A DNA stretch of 64,000 bases from Vespula vulgaris (Eukaryota > Arthropoda > Insecta > Hymenoptera > Vespidae). Below are positions 46,102 through 60,440 of this stretch, piece after piece. Under the pieces are notes generated by a model. It did not search any database and was not told the origin of the DNA. It saw nothing but the letters and a program-made list of their open reading frames with translations. The stretch is from assembly GCF_905475345.1 (NCBI RefSeq), contig NC_066587.1:15607558-15671557 (forward strand), in the 5' to 3' direction. Each line of letters starts with the position of its first letter. The first letter of the stretch is position 1. The position numbers and the translations under genes were made by a program.

Positions 46102-48690
46102 AGCCAAAACGTATACCTATGTGTAGGTAAAATCAAGCAGGCGCTACTTACTCAGTCTCTCCCTAATCAAAACCCAGACTGATTATTATTAGCTCGAGTC
46201 AGTCTTAATTCAGTGTTATATTAACTTTTTGCAGGGGAGACCTTAACCTTTAATCGACGTTTGTTAAACTTGTGTATTTTTAATTAAAGAACCAGATCTT
46301 CTCCGCCAACGCATCCTCCAGACGTAGTTTTTAATTTATCAACGTTTCGATGATCGTTCCTTCTTCTATTTGCTTAATAATAATATCTGAGATCAGTGTA
46401 ATAAATTCCTATTATCATTTTTAATAAAACAGTTGAAATATTATTTATAAATGTGACGTAGTTGTCAAGTATATTTGAGAAAATGTTTAGATATACCGAA
46501 CATCGTTACTTCTTATTCTTGGCGCGTTTTTCGATCAGCGAGATGCGTTGAAAAATTCATGAATCCGTCGGATGACCACGATCCTTCAATGTTCTTGCAA
46601 GAATGTATGTACGTTTACGTTCCAAAGCGTCCAAGAAAGTAGTAATACTTGTTACAACGGTAATTCAATGCCGGAAGGAAAAGTTTGTTGAAATTATAAT
46701 ACATCTAATGAAGAATAATCTTTAATGATTTATTATAATTATTATTACGTCGATGAATGAACATCCTGTGGAAGTGTAATTTAATGAGTCCAAGAAAAAA
46801 CAGAAGGAAATAAAAAAGAAAACAGAGAATAACTGAAAGAAAAATAAATAAATCCGTGGTTATTATGAATTAATCAGACGTCTCAGACGTCGATGGCTTT
46901 CACGTCCTTTCTCGTTTCGCCAGGAATACTCGAACATCGCAAACTCATCTCACGGTTATTACAAAGGGGAGTTATAGGGGTTAGAGGTAAACGAAACTTT
47001 CGCGAAACTCCTTAACGAGACGTAACAAGGTCCATTCTTTATGGTGTGCCACGACTCTCGCGGAAAATGGCTGGATGTACACCTGTAATTCTCGTGAATC
47101 AGGCAAGTTTGGTGATAAATAAGAGTAAAAAGAGGAACTTAAAAAAACGTGAAGTAGGAGTAGCGGTTGTGCCTTTGGCTCTTTTAGCGTATTGTTCCAT
47201 AACAATGAATTTGAAGTTGTTGCTTGAACAACAATAGCATCCTGCTTTTCTCGTGTTCTACTGGTAAATTGAAGAATATGTGTATTTGTATATGCATACA
47301 CGTACAATATACGAGTTACATGGGATAACGAATTTATTGTGAAAGAACGCTCGATCTCGTATTTCATGAATTTTTTCTTTTTCCTCTTTTTTCTTTTTTC
47401 CTTTTTTCCTTTTCTCATCAATGTTACGCACGCAACATCCGGTGAAAGTTCATTCTAAACATCGATTAGAAAGATGGTTCCCTCTTTATCGTTATATAGT
47501 GATTGCCCGTCAAGCCAATTTCGAAAGCAACCATACCAACATCGAAAAGTTCGTTGGTTCGATAGTCAAATGCACTTTTTATCTTGAGCAGCTTTTTCGA
47601 TATAGACTCGGAAGCTATCGAGCTAGTAACTAGCTCCAATAAGGGGAAAGATTTGTCGTTTTTCGCCGATTTCGATGAACGTTTTCGTTCAGCAATTTAT
47701 CGTGGCAAAGTGGCGAGTCGTGTTCTCCGCTCATCGCGTTCTCTCATCTCTTCTTTTTTCTTTTTTTTTTTTTTGTTTTTCTCTCGCAACGCGTCGTTAC
47801 GAACTGTCGCAATAAAACGGCTCGTAAAATCGGCACGGAATAACCGTCGGTAAAATGTCAGAGTCTCTTCAGAGCACGCGAGTCGTCCGAACGCAACGAA
47901 CTTCTCTCTCTCTTTCTCTCTTTCTTTCTCTCTTTCTCTGTCTCTCATTCGTATTGTCCGCCATTCTGTCCGGCGCGGAATCCCACGCGAATCGCCGTTT
48001 CATTATTGTCTCTGCGTACCGGACAAATCTCGAAGTACCTAGTAGAATCATTTTGATAATTGGCTCACCCATTTGAAGCCTTGATGAGCCACGTTTCTCG
48101 TTTCTACGTATACGTTTTCAGTACGTTTTTATACCGACCATTATTCTCGTCGACTTGCTATAGTGTAATGTTCTTTTTCCTCGAAGGGATTAAATATTCG
48201 ATCTACAAAAAAAAAAAGATAAAAGAATAAAAAAAAGAAAAAATAAAATAAAAATAGAAATAAAAAAAAAGAGTAGTTACCGTTGATTGTCTTTATCCGA
48301 ATGATTGCGCATTTTAATTAAATTCTACAAATTGATTCATTTATTGTAAAAACGAATATATTGTTCCTTTGAATTTTTCTCTCTAATTTATCAGAACGTT
48401 ATCAGAATGATATCATTACCAATAAGTATCGTTAATATATTGAAAGTTTTGTCTATTTAATTATACGTCGTTTTTAACTATTCTCCAACATGGCTTCACT
48501 AGTATTCAAAGGAAGTTATAGTTGTAGGTAGTAATAGAGGAAGTTAGGCTAATATTGGATAGAATATTGTTAGCGACTGTGAAGCGTATCTATCGAACAA
48601 CTATATCTATCTACCGTTAATATCAAAGAGTATTTGATGTATCATTTTTGAGTATGACAATGTACAATCACATATGCATATTTACGTATA
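46102..48690. other. Noncoding DNA, no gene identified
   Basis: Short open frames at 46,981-47,421 (minus) and 47,421-47,853 (plus) are partly repeat-derived and resemble no family. A CpG-bearing stretch at 47,640-47,990 is interrupted by a T-run and CT repeat. Confidence 0.45.
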
Positions 48691-48722
48691 TACATACATA
48701 CATACATACATACATACATACA

Positions 48723-48758
<36 letters not shown>

Positions 48759-48767
48759 TATATATAT
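48691..48767. repeat. (TACA)n(TA)n microsatellite
   Basis: Fifteen tandem TACA units (48,691-48,750) followed by TA repeats. Confidence 0.95.
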
Positions 48768-51700
48768 TCATTTATGAATTAGTAAGTTGAATAGAAATTG
48801 CTCATTTACGACTTACGCTCAATATTGCTCGTTAATACTCGATTGAATTTTCCATGAATTTTTTAATAGGCAACTATATATAAATGTACTAATTTATATG
48901 AGTGGAATGAATATGCTTTAAGCAATAGATGAAAATAATCCACGTAGAACAATATCGTGAGAACTTTATCCAAGGACTTTGCCCTTATTTTATTCGTAGC
49001 ATGTTCAGTTCGCACGTGTCACGAAGCATATGTGTACGTATGTACGTATACCATGTCAATACAAACTGTTTCTGATATGAAATTTTGTCGTTTGAGAATG
49101 TTACGTGAAATTATATCAATACGAGCTACCTAAATAGAAGTTTATGCATGCGTTAATGATTACGCGAGAACTACAACAAGGAAATATCGATGGAATACGA
49201 TGTTATGTGAATTTGATACGTAAATTGTGAACATATATACGAGATAACAAATAATGAAACATACGTTTCACAAATTCTATTTTGTTTGAAAAATTTTTAT
49301 CGCATTTAATCAGAGGTATACGTACTTACTTTTCGTTTGTCACATATTAACATTATCATAAATTTAAAACAAAGATATCCAGTTGTGTAAATTAGTTTGT
49401 TATTTAAAAAATACATAAAAAAGACTTATAGCCTATTTTCTTTTGGAATAACAATCAGAATTTAAGTATTATCTAATTTATTGCTTCCGTATTTGTTCAT
49501 TCTCACTTTCTCTATAATATCGCGTGAGACACATGCCACGGCACTATTCCTATCGCCATATTCTTTCAACGAAGTTTACTATCATCCATTACCCTGGACG
49601 ATCCTTTATGACTGTTATTTACGATTATTATTATTGCTCAGTGATGGTCCTGTTATTGCTTAGCTACCGCAAACACAGAAACAATTCCTAAGGGGAAAAA
49701 GAAAAGACGTTTACGCCGGCCAATCACACAACTTCCTGGCTTTATCACGTTTGCCTTTTTACCACCATCGACCTTTTTTTTTACCTATCAAATAATTTAT
49801 CCCACCGCAACGTTACACACGGTTACTCGAAAAACGAACATATTTATTTCGTTTCTTTCTTACTTCTTTATTCAATACTTTCTCAAACACGTAACAGTCA
49901 TATTTCTTTTTTCCCTCCTCCGTAAGAAAAAAAAAAAAAAAATCGTTTCGCAGGTGTTGGATTATTTGTTAGAAAAATCTAAACGATGTAAAAGAGGTAT
50001 GTAATTTAATTCGATGCTATTCGTTTCAGAGATCAATGAATTTTCCATTTTCATTATCGGCTTACTAAACGCATTGAATAATTCCAACTAATTCGCTTCA
50101 GATTCTCTTCGTTGCTAAGAGATGCTGAAGTAGTGGCTGCGATATCGATTTAAAAGAATATAAGGGGTTAAGGGGAGGTTTGATGAGAGAGTAGTTCGTA
50201 TGAATAATAAATAAATGGAAATTTAATAGCACCTTTTATACTTGCCGCGTGCGTACGCATGCACGCGTACAAACGGGGAACAGTCACGCGATAGTCGTCG
50301 TCCTCACGTCAGTTTCATTGTCATCCAACATCGTTACCCTCTACCTACCTGTCGCTTTGTTATCGTCTACTATATAATCGCGAATCAACACTCCTTTTCT
50401 TTCGCTCCGATTATTTTCCAACGAACTTCAACTTCGTCATTGTATATGTATACCACTGACTCCTCGATTCAGTGCATTGTATTTTTACAAAAGTGTCGAC
50501 CGATGATGCCTTATATGTGATTTTCGTTGTTCCGTGAGACGCGTCGAGTCTACGGAAGCCAATTATTTTTACAGAGATTCAATTGAACGTTCTTGATGTG
50601 AATGAATTGAATAGCAGAGCGTCTAATTTTCTTTTTTCAAACAAATTCAACAGCGAGAAAGCGTGAATTTTCATTTCAAAGAATTGATATCCAATAAATT
50701 TTATTAAAAATATTATCAAAGGTAAAGGAAATTAATAAACCTGCACAACAGTTGTGCGTAATATACCAACACAATTGACGAAACTTAGATTATATCGGTG
50801 GATAATGATTTTCTGGTTATTATACTCTTAAAGAGTAAATATCTAGGTTTCGTGACTTCTTCGAATATAATTCGGCGTTATCCGAACGCGAGGGCGTTCA
50901 TTCGATATTGCTGAGTAATGTTTGCAGCAGAAGACATTTGAGATGCCTGTAATATACTTGCGTACGTATTGGGGAGTTCTCTAAAGGGGGAAAAGATGTC
51001 GTGAGTTAGAAAGGGTCAGGGGTTGATTTCGAGGGTGACACGGCAACGTAAGCGTGCATTAACGCAAATGCTAGCCGCAGGGGAGATAGGAGAAAGATAA
51101 TATGATGAAAATCGGACAACATGGACTTTAATATCGTTGTTAACCTGTAAACTGTGTTTTATGAGTATACTCGTTATGAAGAGATAACAATTTTTGTGTT
51201 ATGACGAGTATATTGTAAGAAAAGGAATTACCTTTTAGTGTTTGAATTAAAATTTTCGTGAAAACTAAATTTTAGATGTATAAGGATATTTTTAGGCGTA
51301 CAAAGATATCAACAAAATCCAAAAAAAAATCCATTAGAGAGTTAGCAAAGTCATTATCGTGAAAGGTTTTTTACGATGACTTAATATCCGGACTTTTACT
51401 AATTCCTGTAACGTATGCTGTATTGTGTGACGTTACTTTATATAGCCGATGATTATGTCAGACAGTTTTGGATTTGAATCTAATCTAACAAAAAAAGTAA
51501 ATTTGATGTAGAAATGAAAGAGTATTATATACAGTAGGGTAGGGATAGGTTATTAAAAGAGACAAAAACTTTGTAATAATCACTTACAATTATTGGTTGA
51601 CATATAGGTAGACCTTTTTAAAGATAGACTTACACGGTTAACAGGTTAAAGTCGTCGATATCATTGGATCATTGATCGATTCGATTGTTGCTGAGATAAA

Positions 51701-54554
51701 ATAAGTTTATGAAATGTGAAAACAATTTTTTTTTACTTGGAATTTGTAAAAATATCTTTGTTACTGATATATTGCAAATGTAAATACATAACGTCAAACG
51801 AAGAACGACTGTAGGGATACGCGAAATGGAAAAAGGGACAGTATAGAGGGTGAATGACGATGGCTCGAAGAGAAAAGTAGGTGGAGACCGAAAGTGGTCC
51901 GAGGTGAGTAGGTAGAGGATGATGATGGGAAGTCCTGGAGAACAACGCCCCAGGGAATCGTTTCCTAGGGAAAGCTTGGAGCTTGTCGAAGATTTTTTTC
52001 TTTTTGCCCCAAGCTGGGATCCGAAAGCACGTTTCTATGGGGAACGATCACGACGATTGTCCATTAAATATCATTAAAGATAAAAATCGTTGATACGTAG
52101 CTTCTCTCAAGCCAGATCGCTTCTCAAGTTTGAACACGTATCTGCAATACGTCATTTATCTCGGGTTATGTGATACTTTTTGATTAACAAAGAAAGCCTA
52201 GCCCGTCGCTCAAAACCTTGTAACTGTTAATGCCTTTGTTAATAGAAAAGTTAATTTTAGCCGGATGATTCTGAATGTTGTGACATAGAGAAGAACCTTC
52301 TACGTCCGCGTCAGAGAACAGTTGGCGTTTGTATCTCAGGATATCCTCGGGACATTGTGATTTCGTTAGGTGCAGCACTCAAACAGCTTAACCGAGGATA
52401 CATTTCGTATGCAAATGGGAAATGTGTTCTAGAATAAGCTTGCGCCTCCGTAGCTATTACGGATCAGCTTTTACAGCGTAAATCGTTTTCGAGATCCTTA
52501 CGTTTTCTAAGCTTTTACGTTGAGTTCGGCAAATGATTATTCAAGAATGGATTAATTATTGCTGACTGGATAATGCAAAGTCGAAAGTTTGTTGAATTCA
52601 TCAAAATTCTTTTTCTTTCTCTCCCTCTCTCTCTCTCTCTCTCTCTATTTCGCAACCTCAAACGCAATCGTTAGAAACACTTTAACCTTCCTTTTATACA
52701 TACGTCGAAGCAACAGATCGGTATTTTGATGAAAGTGAAAGACGAATCGTGGGAATTCTCGATGTTTCATTGTAGCAAGTAGACAAAAAAAATAGCATTG
52801 TAATGGACGAAATTCGATGGATCGATCTCGAGCATTCTATCCGTATCCGATACCAAATATTCCCTCGTTACATCGGAGTACGATCGAAGGATGCTTTTTC
52901 GAAAACTCATGATAGGAAAACTCGAGCCATCTATTCCGCTGCAGGGTCCCCCGTGTGCACGAGGAACTAAGTTCTAATCGAATCAACCGACCTCCTTACT
53001 TCGATTTACTCTGTACATGGGAATGGGGGAGTGGAAGCTCATCGAACTGTCTTCGAGAGACAGAGTAGAACATTGCTTGTTCTTCTCTCTTTTATCCAAG
53101 TCTTTTGTCCATTTCATTTCTTTTTTCCTCCGCAAATATTATTTGTTTTATCTTTTATTTGTTTTCCAAGAAAATGCGACCAACCTGGTCTGTTCTCTTT
53201 TTAGAATCGATTTTTCACGGATAACAATTTGTAAAGATAATTCACAAATACTGTATTATTTGTGTTTTCAGTTATCAGAAAAGTTTATACAATGGAAACG
53301 TATATTTAAACACACATAAGCCTATGCTAACAAAAAATCATGCGAATGCATGCACAGAGAAGATATATTTTACGGTCGAATGTCAGCGGTTCCGTGTTTC
53401 TTTAGTTTTCTTCGATGCTACAGACAACACGTACATGTATTCTCTATATATACATATGTACATTGTACATATATCCATAAACGTAGAGATGGCATACCAT
53501 AATACGTATTCGTGTATGCTGAATATACGGAAAATTTTAAATACGCGTATCTAAAAAATATGTAGTCATGAAAACTTCCAAGTATTTTTGAATTTGCGGT
53601 TAAATCGCATTCAAACGAAACGAAATGTTTTAACCGCTATTTTTTATACTTTTCTTATATAAATTACACACACACAAACACACACACGCATATATGTAAC
53701 GTACCTATGTATATTTAGATAAAAAATATATATTAATATTTCACTTTTGAATTTTATGATTTCTCACTTATAAATGATTGTAAACGTTTATCGTCTCATT
53801 TTTTGTTATTTTTCGGTCTGTTGCTATTGGAAAAAGAATCCAAGATCGACGAAGCGTGTTGCTACGAGAAGTCTTAAATTACATAAACCATCGTGGATCA
53901 CGGTGTTTCTCGGTCAATCGACTTCGAGCGTACGAAGCATTTCCTCGGTTTCGCTTGCTACTGGTCGATAACCGAGGCCACGTGGAAATATCGATATCGA
54001 TGCAGATACGTGACCTAGCTCCACTACGATAAAATGTCTCCTTTTCGCTCCATACACTTCTTTGCCACCTTTCCTGCTTTTCTCATTTTCTCTCTTTCTC
54101 TCTCTTTCTCTCTCTTTCTCTTCCTCTTTCTTTCTCTCTAATAATCCACTGTGAAAAATCGCATTTTTCATTGCAGAAGGTAGCTAACACGATCGTTCGT
54201 TTTAAAGCGCTGAAATCTTTCCGTATGATATTTCAATGTATGCGTAGGCTCAAGCATTTGAAAAACACCCTATCGAGGAGAGCGTGAACGTACGAGAGGA
54301 ATATTTAGCCGGTTTTCATAAAAAAAAAAGTACAAATAGACAAAAGAAACAAGACAAAAACTGGATAAAAAGGAAATATGATTACTAACACACTTCGAAG
54401 AAATCGATCGTAATTTCATATAGGTCTTTTAATTGGTACGTTGTGTTTGTACGTACTTAGGTTTATCGAGGATAAAAAAAACAAACGTTTGTTTTCCAAT
54501 CCTCAAGTAAAGATAATCAACTCTTTCGTAAATTTCAACTTCCTTTCTTCCTTC

Positions 54555-54562
<8 letters not shown>
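48768..54562. other. Noncoding DNA, no gene identified
   Basis: AT-rich; ORFs are short and without family resemblance. CT repeats near 52,616-52,647 and 54,090-54,140. Confidence 0.45.

Positions 54563-54606
<44 letters not shown>
54563..54606. repeat. (CT)n microsatellite
   Basis: About 22 CT dinucleotides. Confidence 0.95.
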
Positions 54607-54612
<6 letters not shown>

Positions 54613-55069
54613 TTATCTCTTCTCGTTGAGTAGCCTCAAGCGTTGGCGATACGTTACAACGTAGATAGGCACATTAATTTGTCGGATCATGAGATTAATT
54701 CGAAGAGATCATATTGACGATGGAATATTACGTTTCAGTAAGATGAGCAGCTGCGATCAACGTAGATAATCGTTTTTCCAATCTCATAGAATCACATAGA
54801 AATGACCAAAATATATATTATCAATGTATCTATTTTCTTCTAAATTGTACAATTAGCACGGAAGATCGACGAGTCGTAGCCAGAGATCTCTCACTCTTGA
54901 AGGCTCCATTCTCAAGCTCACTTTTCTGCTGGATCAATATTAGGTTGGACCATATTGGGATATCGATACGTAGCTGGTACTCGCCGAAGAGGTCTACGCT
55001 CTAATCTGACGTGAAATATTGCATGCTGTTGTTACGAGAAAGGGTGTGTGTATATGTATATGTATAATA

Positions 55070-55076
55070 CATACAT

Positions 55077-55115
<39 letters not shown>
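55070..55115. repeat. (CATA)n(CA)n(TA)n compound microsatellite
   Basis: Short CATA units run into CA repeats and then TA repeats. Confidence 0.95.
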
Positions 55116-55262
55116 CGCATAGGCACGCACACACGCATATGTGTTTATGCCTATGTGTGTTTGTATGTATGCATATTGCACGTGCATCAATGCGTATACA
55201 TATATAGCTAGTGTGCAAGAGTGAGTCTTGCTAGTCGATATGAATGAACAGAGGGAAGCAAG

Positions 55263-55460
55263 ATGGATCTATCGGGCCATGCAGTGACCCACGCCTTGCA
55301 ACGGCCCTCTCTCACCTCTCTTCCACACTTCTCTCACACACGTTCTCCTCTCATTGCGCCCTCTGTGTTGCCCTCTTATCCGCTACATCCGCCCTCGGCT
55401 GCTGCCGCGGGGAAAGGGTGCCGGGGCACAGGATATTTGCTTTCTCTCAATTTTTCATAA
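55263..55460 (+). CDS. Possible short coding exon or ORF (unrecognised)
   Basis: A 65-codon frame starting MDLSGHAVTHALQ in an AAGATGG context, Pro/Ser/Ala-rich (PSYPLHPPSAAAAG), with local GC far above the surrounding DNA. The composition resembles N-terminal exons of insect transcription factors, but there is no domain, no strong donor within the frame, and the sequence then turns into TTCC/CT repeats. It could equally be a GC-rich promoter patch. Confidence 0.15.
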   Translation: MDLSGHAVTHALQRPSLTSLPHFSHTRSPLIAPSVLPSYPLHPPSAAAAGKGCRGTGYLLSLNFS

Positions 55461-55530
55461 GCTTCGTCGGCCTGTTTCCACCGCCGGTCTTTCCCTTCGC
55501 TCTGCGCAAAGCTAACTCCCGTACTCTCTC

Positions 55531-55563
55531 CTTCCTTCCTTCCTTCCTTCCTTCCTTCCTCCC
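55531..55563. repeat. (TTCC)n tetranucleotide repeat
   Basis: About eight TTCC units, followed by a long CT/TTT pyrimidine tract to about 55,680. Confidence 0.95.
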
Positions 55564-55699
55564 TTTTTCTCTCCTCTCTTCTCCTCTTCCCTCTCTTCTT
55601 TTTCCTCTTTCTCTCTCTCTCTCTCTCCCTCTTTCTCTTTTTTCTCTCTTTCTCTCTCTCTTTTTCTCTTTATCTCTGTTTTCTTTATTTTGTTGAAAC

Positions 55700-58614
55700 T
55701 CTCCTACCTACATTTTCATGACACACTCTCGTGACATTACACAGTTAGGAAAAGTCCGTAACGTCTATTCCTCTCTTTTTCTCGTAAAACAATTTTTAGT
55801 TCGTCGTTGGAAAAAGACAAACGTACGCCTCGAACTCTTGTAATAAAAGAATACCAACTACCAGCGAGTCACCATTTTTAATTCATGCTCTTTTTGAATA
55901 AAACCCGATGATATTTTCTGCGGTCGCCTTATCCCGTCGAAAGGAAAGTATTAGATGCTGGTTTGTAAACTTTATGCTGCGTATGTGTACGAACATATAT
56001 GTATGTACGTACATTTGTTTTCCGGGAGAAGAATAAGACCATATGTTTATTTATCGATAGCTTTTTCTTCTCTCTCTCTCTTTTTTATTTTTTATCTTTT
56101 TTTATATCGACACGACAAAGTAAGAAAATGGACAGTGTATGATTGATGACGTCGGCAGCGCGAATAGAAATACATTTTAAATAAATACATTTTATATTTA
56201 ATGTCTTCTTCTATTAAAAATACTCCTTTATACACCCACACACACATGCACACATTTTTACATTAGTGGTAAATACACAAGGTGTTTTGATTTATCCCTG
56301 CAGAGTATAGCGTATATCGTGTGTACGAATATATATGTAGGATGCACATACGTAGGTTGTATTATTTATCGATCGAACGATAACCTGAGTTCATTCGAGA
56401 GGGTACCTATCCTCCCTTTTGCCTTTCGCTCACGCATATTACTTTTTCTCCGTTCCTCGTGGCAAAGAGCACAAACGAATTATCTGCACGAAAGAGGGAA
56501 GGAGATTTGGACAGCACTAACACGCATTTCACGAAGGGCGTTGCCGGATGATGGTGCTGGCTGGTTTTAGCAAAACAGGACGTCCCCATTTATTTTCACG
56601 AGCAAACACACCCTCGCGCATACTAGGGGTCTCTTTCCTGTCGGCTCTTTATAGTAGTTACCGTCGCCGAGGTGTTTCGTGTTCGACGTAATACTACCAG
56701 CGGAAACGCATAATCAGTATTTCGTTTTGCGTGTTAAAGTGTAAATACATGAACGTAGTTCGTATCTATTCGTTATAAAATACATATTCATACCGTTTCA
56801 CGGTTAGTTCCCGATTATTTCATCTTATCCAGAGCTGTTGTAGAAACTAAACAACAGCCCGGGCAAATGAATGCGTTAATTACCATAACGAATGAATCGG
56901 ATAAACTCATTAATTGTTTCATATATTGATCATTAACGTGGAATTATATAAGATATTTGATTCGTCATTATGTTACGAACGTCAAAATGACTGGAATACA
57001 TACCTGTTTGTTTATTTTCCATCGTTAAGGAACTTCCAAACGCACAAACGTATCATCGATAACATTGGAGCAACTTTTTTTGACGCGGCCATTAATAAAA
57101 AGCATACGCTTCGTGTTGTCTGCACGTGGCATATTAATAACGTTAAAATATCCGTGTGGAAATGACTTTGATGTTCGTCGAAATATCGATTTTCATTTTA
57201 TTTTCAGTTACGAGTCGTCCGCAGGTTGTCGTCATTTTTTTCTTCAAAGTACCGAGACCTGCTTCGGTGGCCAAGTCCTGTCTCCAGCAGGTTACACCGA
57301 TTACATACATTTTGCGTGCTTTTCACGCTGGATTCGAAGGGGGAATCGCATACGATCTTTAGGGTCGAATGATACAACGACTTTATTTACTACGGTGAAT
57401 GCGTCGGGGAAGATCCCTCCTCTCTATCCTGAACGTCATTCGGTCTTGTTTGCACTTTTTCTGCGAGTGACTCTCCGTAGTTTGTCTATATGTATACACA
57501 ACTACGCGTTGACGGTCTCTTTAAATCTCGGTGGGTGGTCGTTGGATCGTACAACCATTAAAACTCCTAAAATTCGTTTGTAGATAGGTCTCAAAGAACG
57601 ATGAGGTAAAAGACGTAGAAAAAAATCTGGGGAGTGCTTCTTTTGAGTGTCGGTCATTGACAGATGAATTTTGTGACGAGCAGGGGAGGGAGACACGAAG
57701 GAAAGTGCGATCGTGCATATAGAGATATAACGTCAAATGTTTGCTGGCAAACTATATGGATTGGTTCGTTTCAATTTTTGACGTGAGATTTTACCAACGA
57801 AAAGAATTATTTTTTCTTTCTTCCTTTTTTTTTTTCTACGGAGAAAAACGAGATTCTTATATATACTTAAGATGGGGTATTAATTTTCGACGTTTAAAAG
57901 GAGGTAATTTAGAAGGATTGTCATCGTCGAATGTCGTCCACAGATACGTGATTTGGCGCGATATGCCGAATGGACGATTTTCTTATTCCTCTCTTTCTCT
58001 CTTTTATCTCTCTCTTTCTTTTTTTGCTTTCTCTTTCTTTATCTTTTCAATCTTTCCCACAGTTTCGCTCGCCACAGCAACATTTCGCTTCATCATCCTC
58101 CCTTTTTCATACTGAGCGTAATTCTATATCACGCGGGAAGCATCGAGGAGACTATTTGTCCCAGGTTTCGGTAAACTCGTTTCCCTGTTTTTCCTTTTTT
58201 CCAAGCCTCAACTGCCACCGTTTCCCGCCGCATATATTCACGTCTATCTTTCTCTCCCCTTTTCTTCTTCTTCTTCTTTTTCTTCATCTTTCTCTATTCA
58301 CCTATCTCCGACGGTTTCCCTTTCTCCCTCTACTTTTCTTTCGTTCTCACTCGTGCTCTCTTTCTCCGTTTCTTTTCCTCTATCTGATTATTCTGCGGAG
58401 CGTGCACGATATCCATTTCGCGCGGATATCCCGTGGCGGATTCTAGGCACGAAAGCCGCCACCATCCCGCGGGAGAATGTTGGGAAAACGCGAAACGTCA
58501 AACGGGCTCACCCTCTTCCACTCTTTCCCTCTTCGTTTCTCCCCACGCATCACTCTATACCAACCACCACCTCCTGTATTCCTCTTCTTCCGTATCTATC
58601 GATGTCCGCCCTCT
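55700..58614. other. Noncoding DNA, no gene identified
   Basis: Contains a 172-codon plus frame (57,065-57,583) that begins at a non-ATG codon and resembles nothing known, and pyrimidine-rich DNA from 57,980 to 58,400 giving Ser/Leu/Phe-rich ORFs. Confidence 0.45.
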
Positions 58615-58615
58615 C

Positions 58616-58657
<42 letters not shown>
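58615..58657. repeat. (CT)n microsatellite
   Basis: CT repeat with one TTT interruption. Confidence 0.95.
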
Positions 58658-59888
58658 TTCACATACTCTCTTCCTTCCTCCTATCTAGTACATCCACCGA
58701 AAGGTGGTAGGTCCTGGGGATGGGACTGATCTCATGGGAATATCGGGAGCCATCGAAGCGAACCGATCGGAGGGTGAGCAACGTGCTGTTGCTGGTGCTG
58801 TTGAAGTGAATGCCGGTATTGGCTGCTTCCAGTAGAGCCGTTGGTGCCATCGATTTTTTTTCCTGCCTAGGGATCCCTAGAACGTTATCATACGGCCCTT
58901 GTGACGAGGGACGAACCGACGAAATAAATTAAACTGTCAAAATTGCATCGAGTTAACTCACGGTCCCAGAATGAACCTTGTTCTCTCTCATGCTTGCAAA
59001 CTCGCAATTCATGAATTGTATTTATTGAATGTTAAGTCTACATTTTTTATCATTATAAAGTAAGTCCTCGTTCGATCATTCATTTCTTTATTTTATTTTA
59101 TTTCATTTATTTATTCATTTCTTTTACGAAGACACAGAAATAATGAGAAGACTGATACAAGAGTTTGTTTAATTCATTTCGATGTTAGTTACTAGAAATG
59201 ATGTTAAAAATCGTGGACGATTCATCTATGAAATAAGATCAATCGGAATAGAATGAACTTCAGATTTATTCCAATAATTGATCATTTGAAGAAAACCAAA
59301 CAGTTGGTGTACGTCTATCTCGAGTGAAAATATTGGTAAAGAGGATTTGGTTTTAGCAATATCTACTGTTAGTTAGGATGCAGGCTTAGAACTTTCATTC
59401 TCTATTGTTTGTCTCGTGGATGGAGAAATGAAAGGGCATACGAGCAAGCTGACAGGGCTGGTACTTTCGGTTTATAGGGACGATTTTCCACGGTCTATTG
59501 GGGTTTAGAGGGGTTTCGTACGATGTCACGGTAATTGTGAGAAAAATGTATAAAAGCTTGATCCTCTGTCAGCATAGATATTAATGAACGATGGACAATG
59601 TGTCACGATTGTACAACTTGATAGAACTTTATTCCTCGTTAAAAGATTCATAGATTCATTGCATCGTGAGTTTTCTTCGAAGTTTGTACCAACTTCGATT
59701 TGATATGTAAGTATGTATGTTCAGAGAATTGCAAAGGTCCAAACTGAACTTAAACTTTATACGAAGTTATCTTTTCATTCTTGGCATTGGCTATAAGACG
59801 TTGGATGTACAACTTGGAAAGTATGTTTTGGTTCTCAAGGGAGTAGCGACGTCATCGAAGAGCAGTCTGTCTATTTTTCGACCGATTT

Positions 59889-59889
<1 letters not shown>

Positions 59890-59937
<48 letters not shown>
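59890..59937. repeat. (TC)n microsatellite
   Basis: About 24 TC dinucleotides. Confidence 0.95.
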
Positions 59938-59943
<6 letters not shown>

Positions 59944-60379
59944 GTCTCTGTCTTTTTCTTTCTTTCTTTTCAATGACAGATGGCAAAATAAATTAGCCAG
60001 GGCAAATTACGAGGCAGGAATCGCATGGATCTAGTCATTTCCGGCTTAATTGTAACGGGCTCTCACCGAATGTCGATCCGTTATCCTGATCCACCCTACT
60101 GAATTGGAACGGAACGTGAACGTGCGAGGAGGAAGTAGAATGAACGTCGGATCACGTCGAAATACTCCCCTCTTATTATAATTACATTTTTGTCTCCTCA
60201 TAAAAGTAATAGGGCGAGCATTTTCTTTTGTGATCTTCGTTCCGTAATAATGAGAAATAATCCGAATATGAAATTGAGCGTGTAATACGATCAATCGCCT
60301 GTGAAACGAAACTATGAGAAAAATTTATCTAATATTTGGTTATGGAATATTAACATTAAAAAAAAAGCAAATAAAAAAA

Positions 60380-60440
60380 AAAGAAAGAAAGAAAAAGAAA
60401 ATAGGAAAGAAAAAGAAAGAAAGAAAGAAAGAAAGAAAAG
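60380..60440. repeat. (GAAA)n repeat
   Basis: Purine-only GAAA/AAAG units with interruptions. Confidence 0.85.

Noticed and set aside
57065..57583. 172-residue plus ORF
   Set aside because: It begins at a non-ATG codon, resembles no known family, and lacks flanking splice signals; chance ORF is the simpler reading.
57970..58446. Ser/Leu/Phe-rich 158-residue ORF resembling a membrane protein
   Set aside because: It is a translation of a CT/TTC pyrimidine tract; overlapping frames give the same composition and there is no conserved motif.
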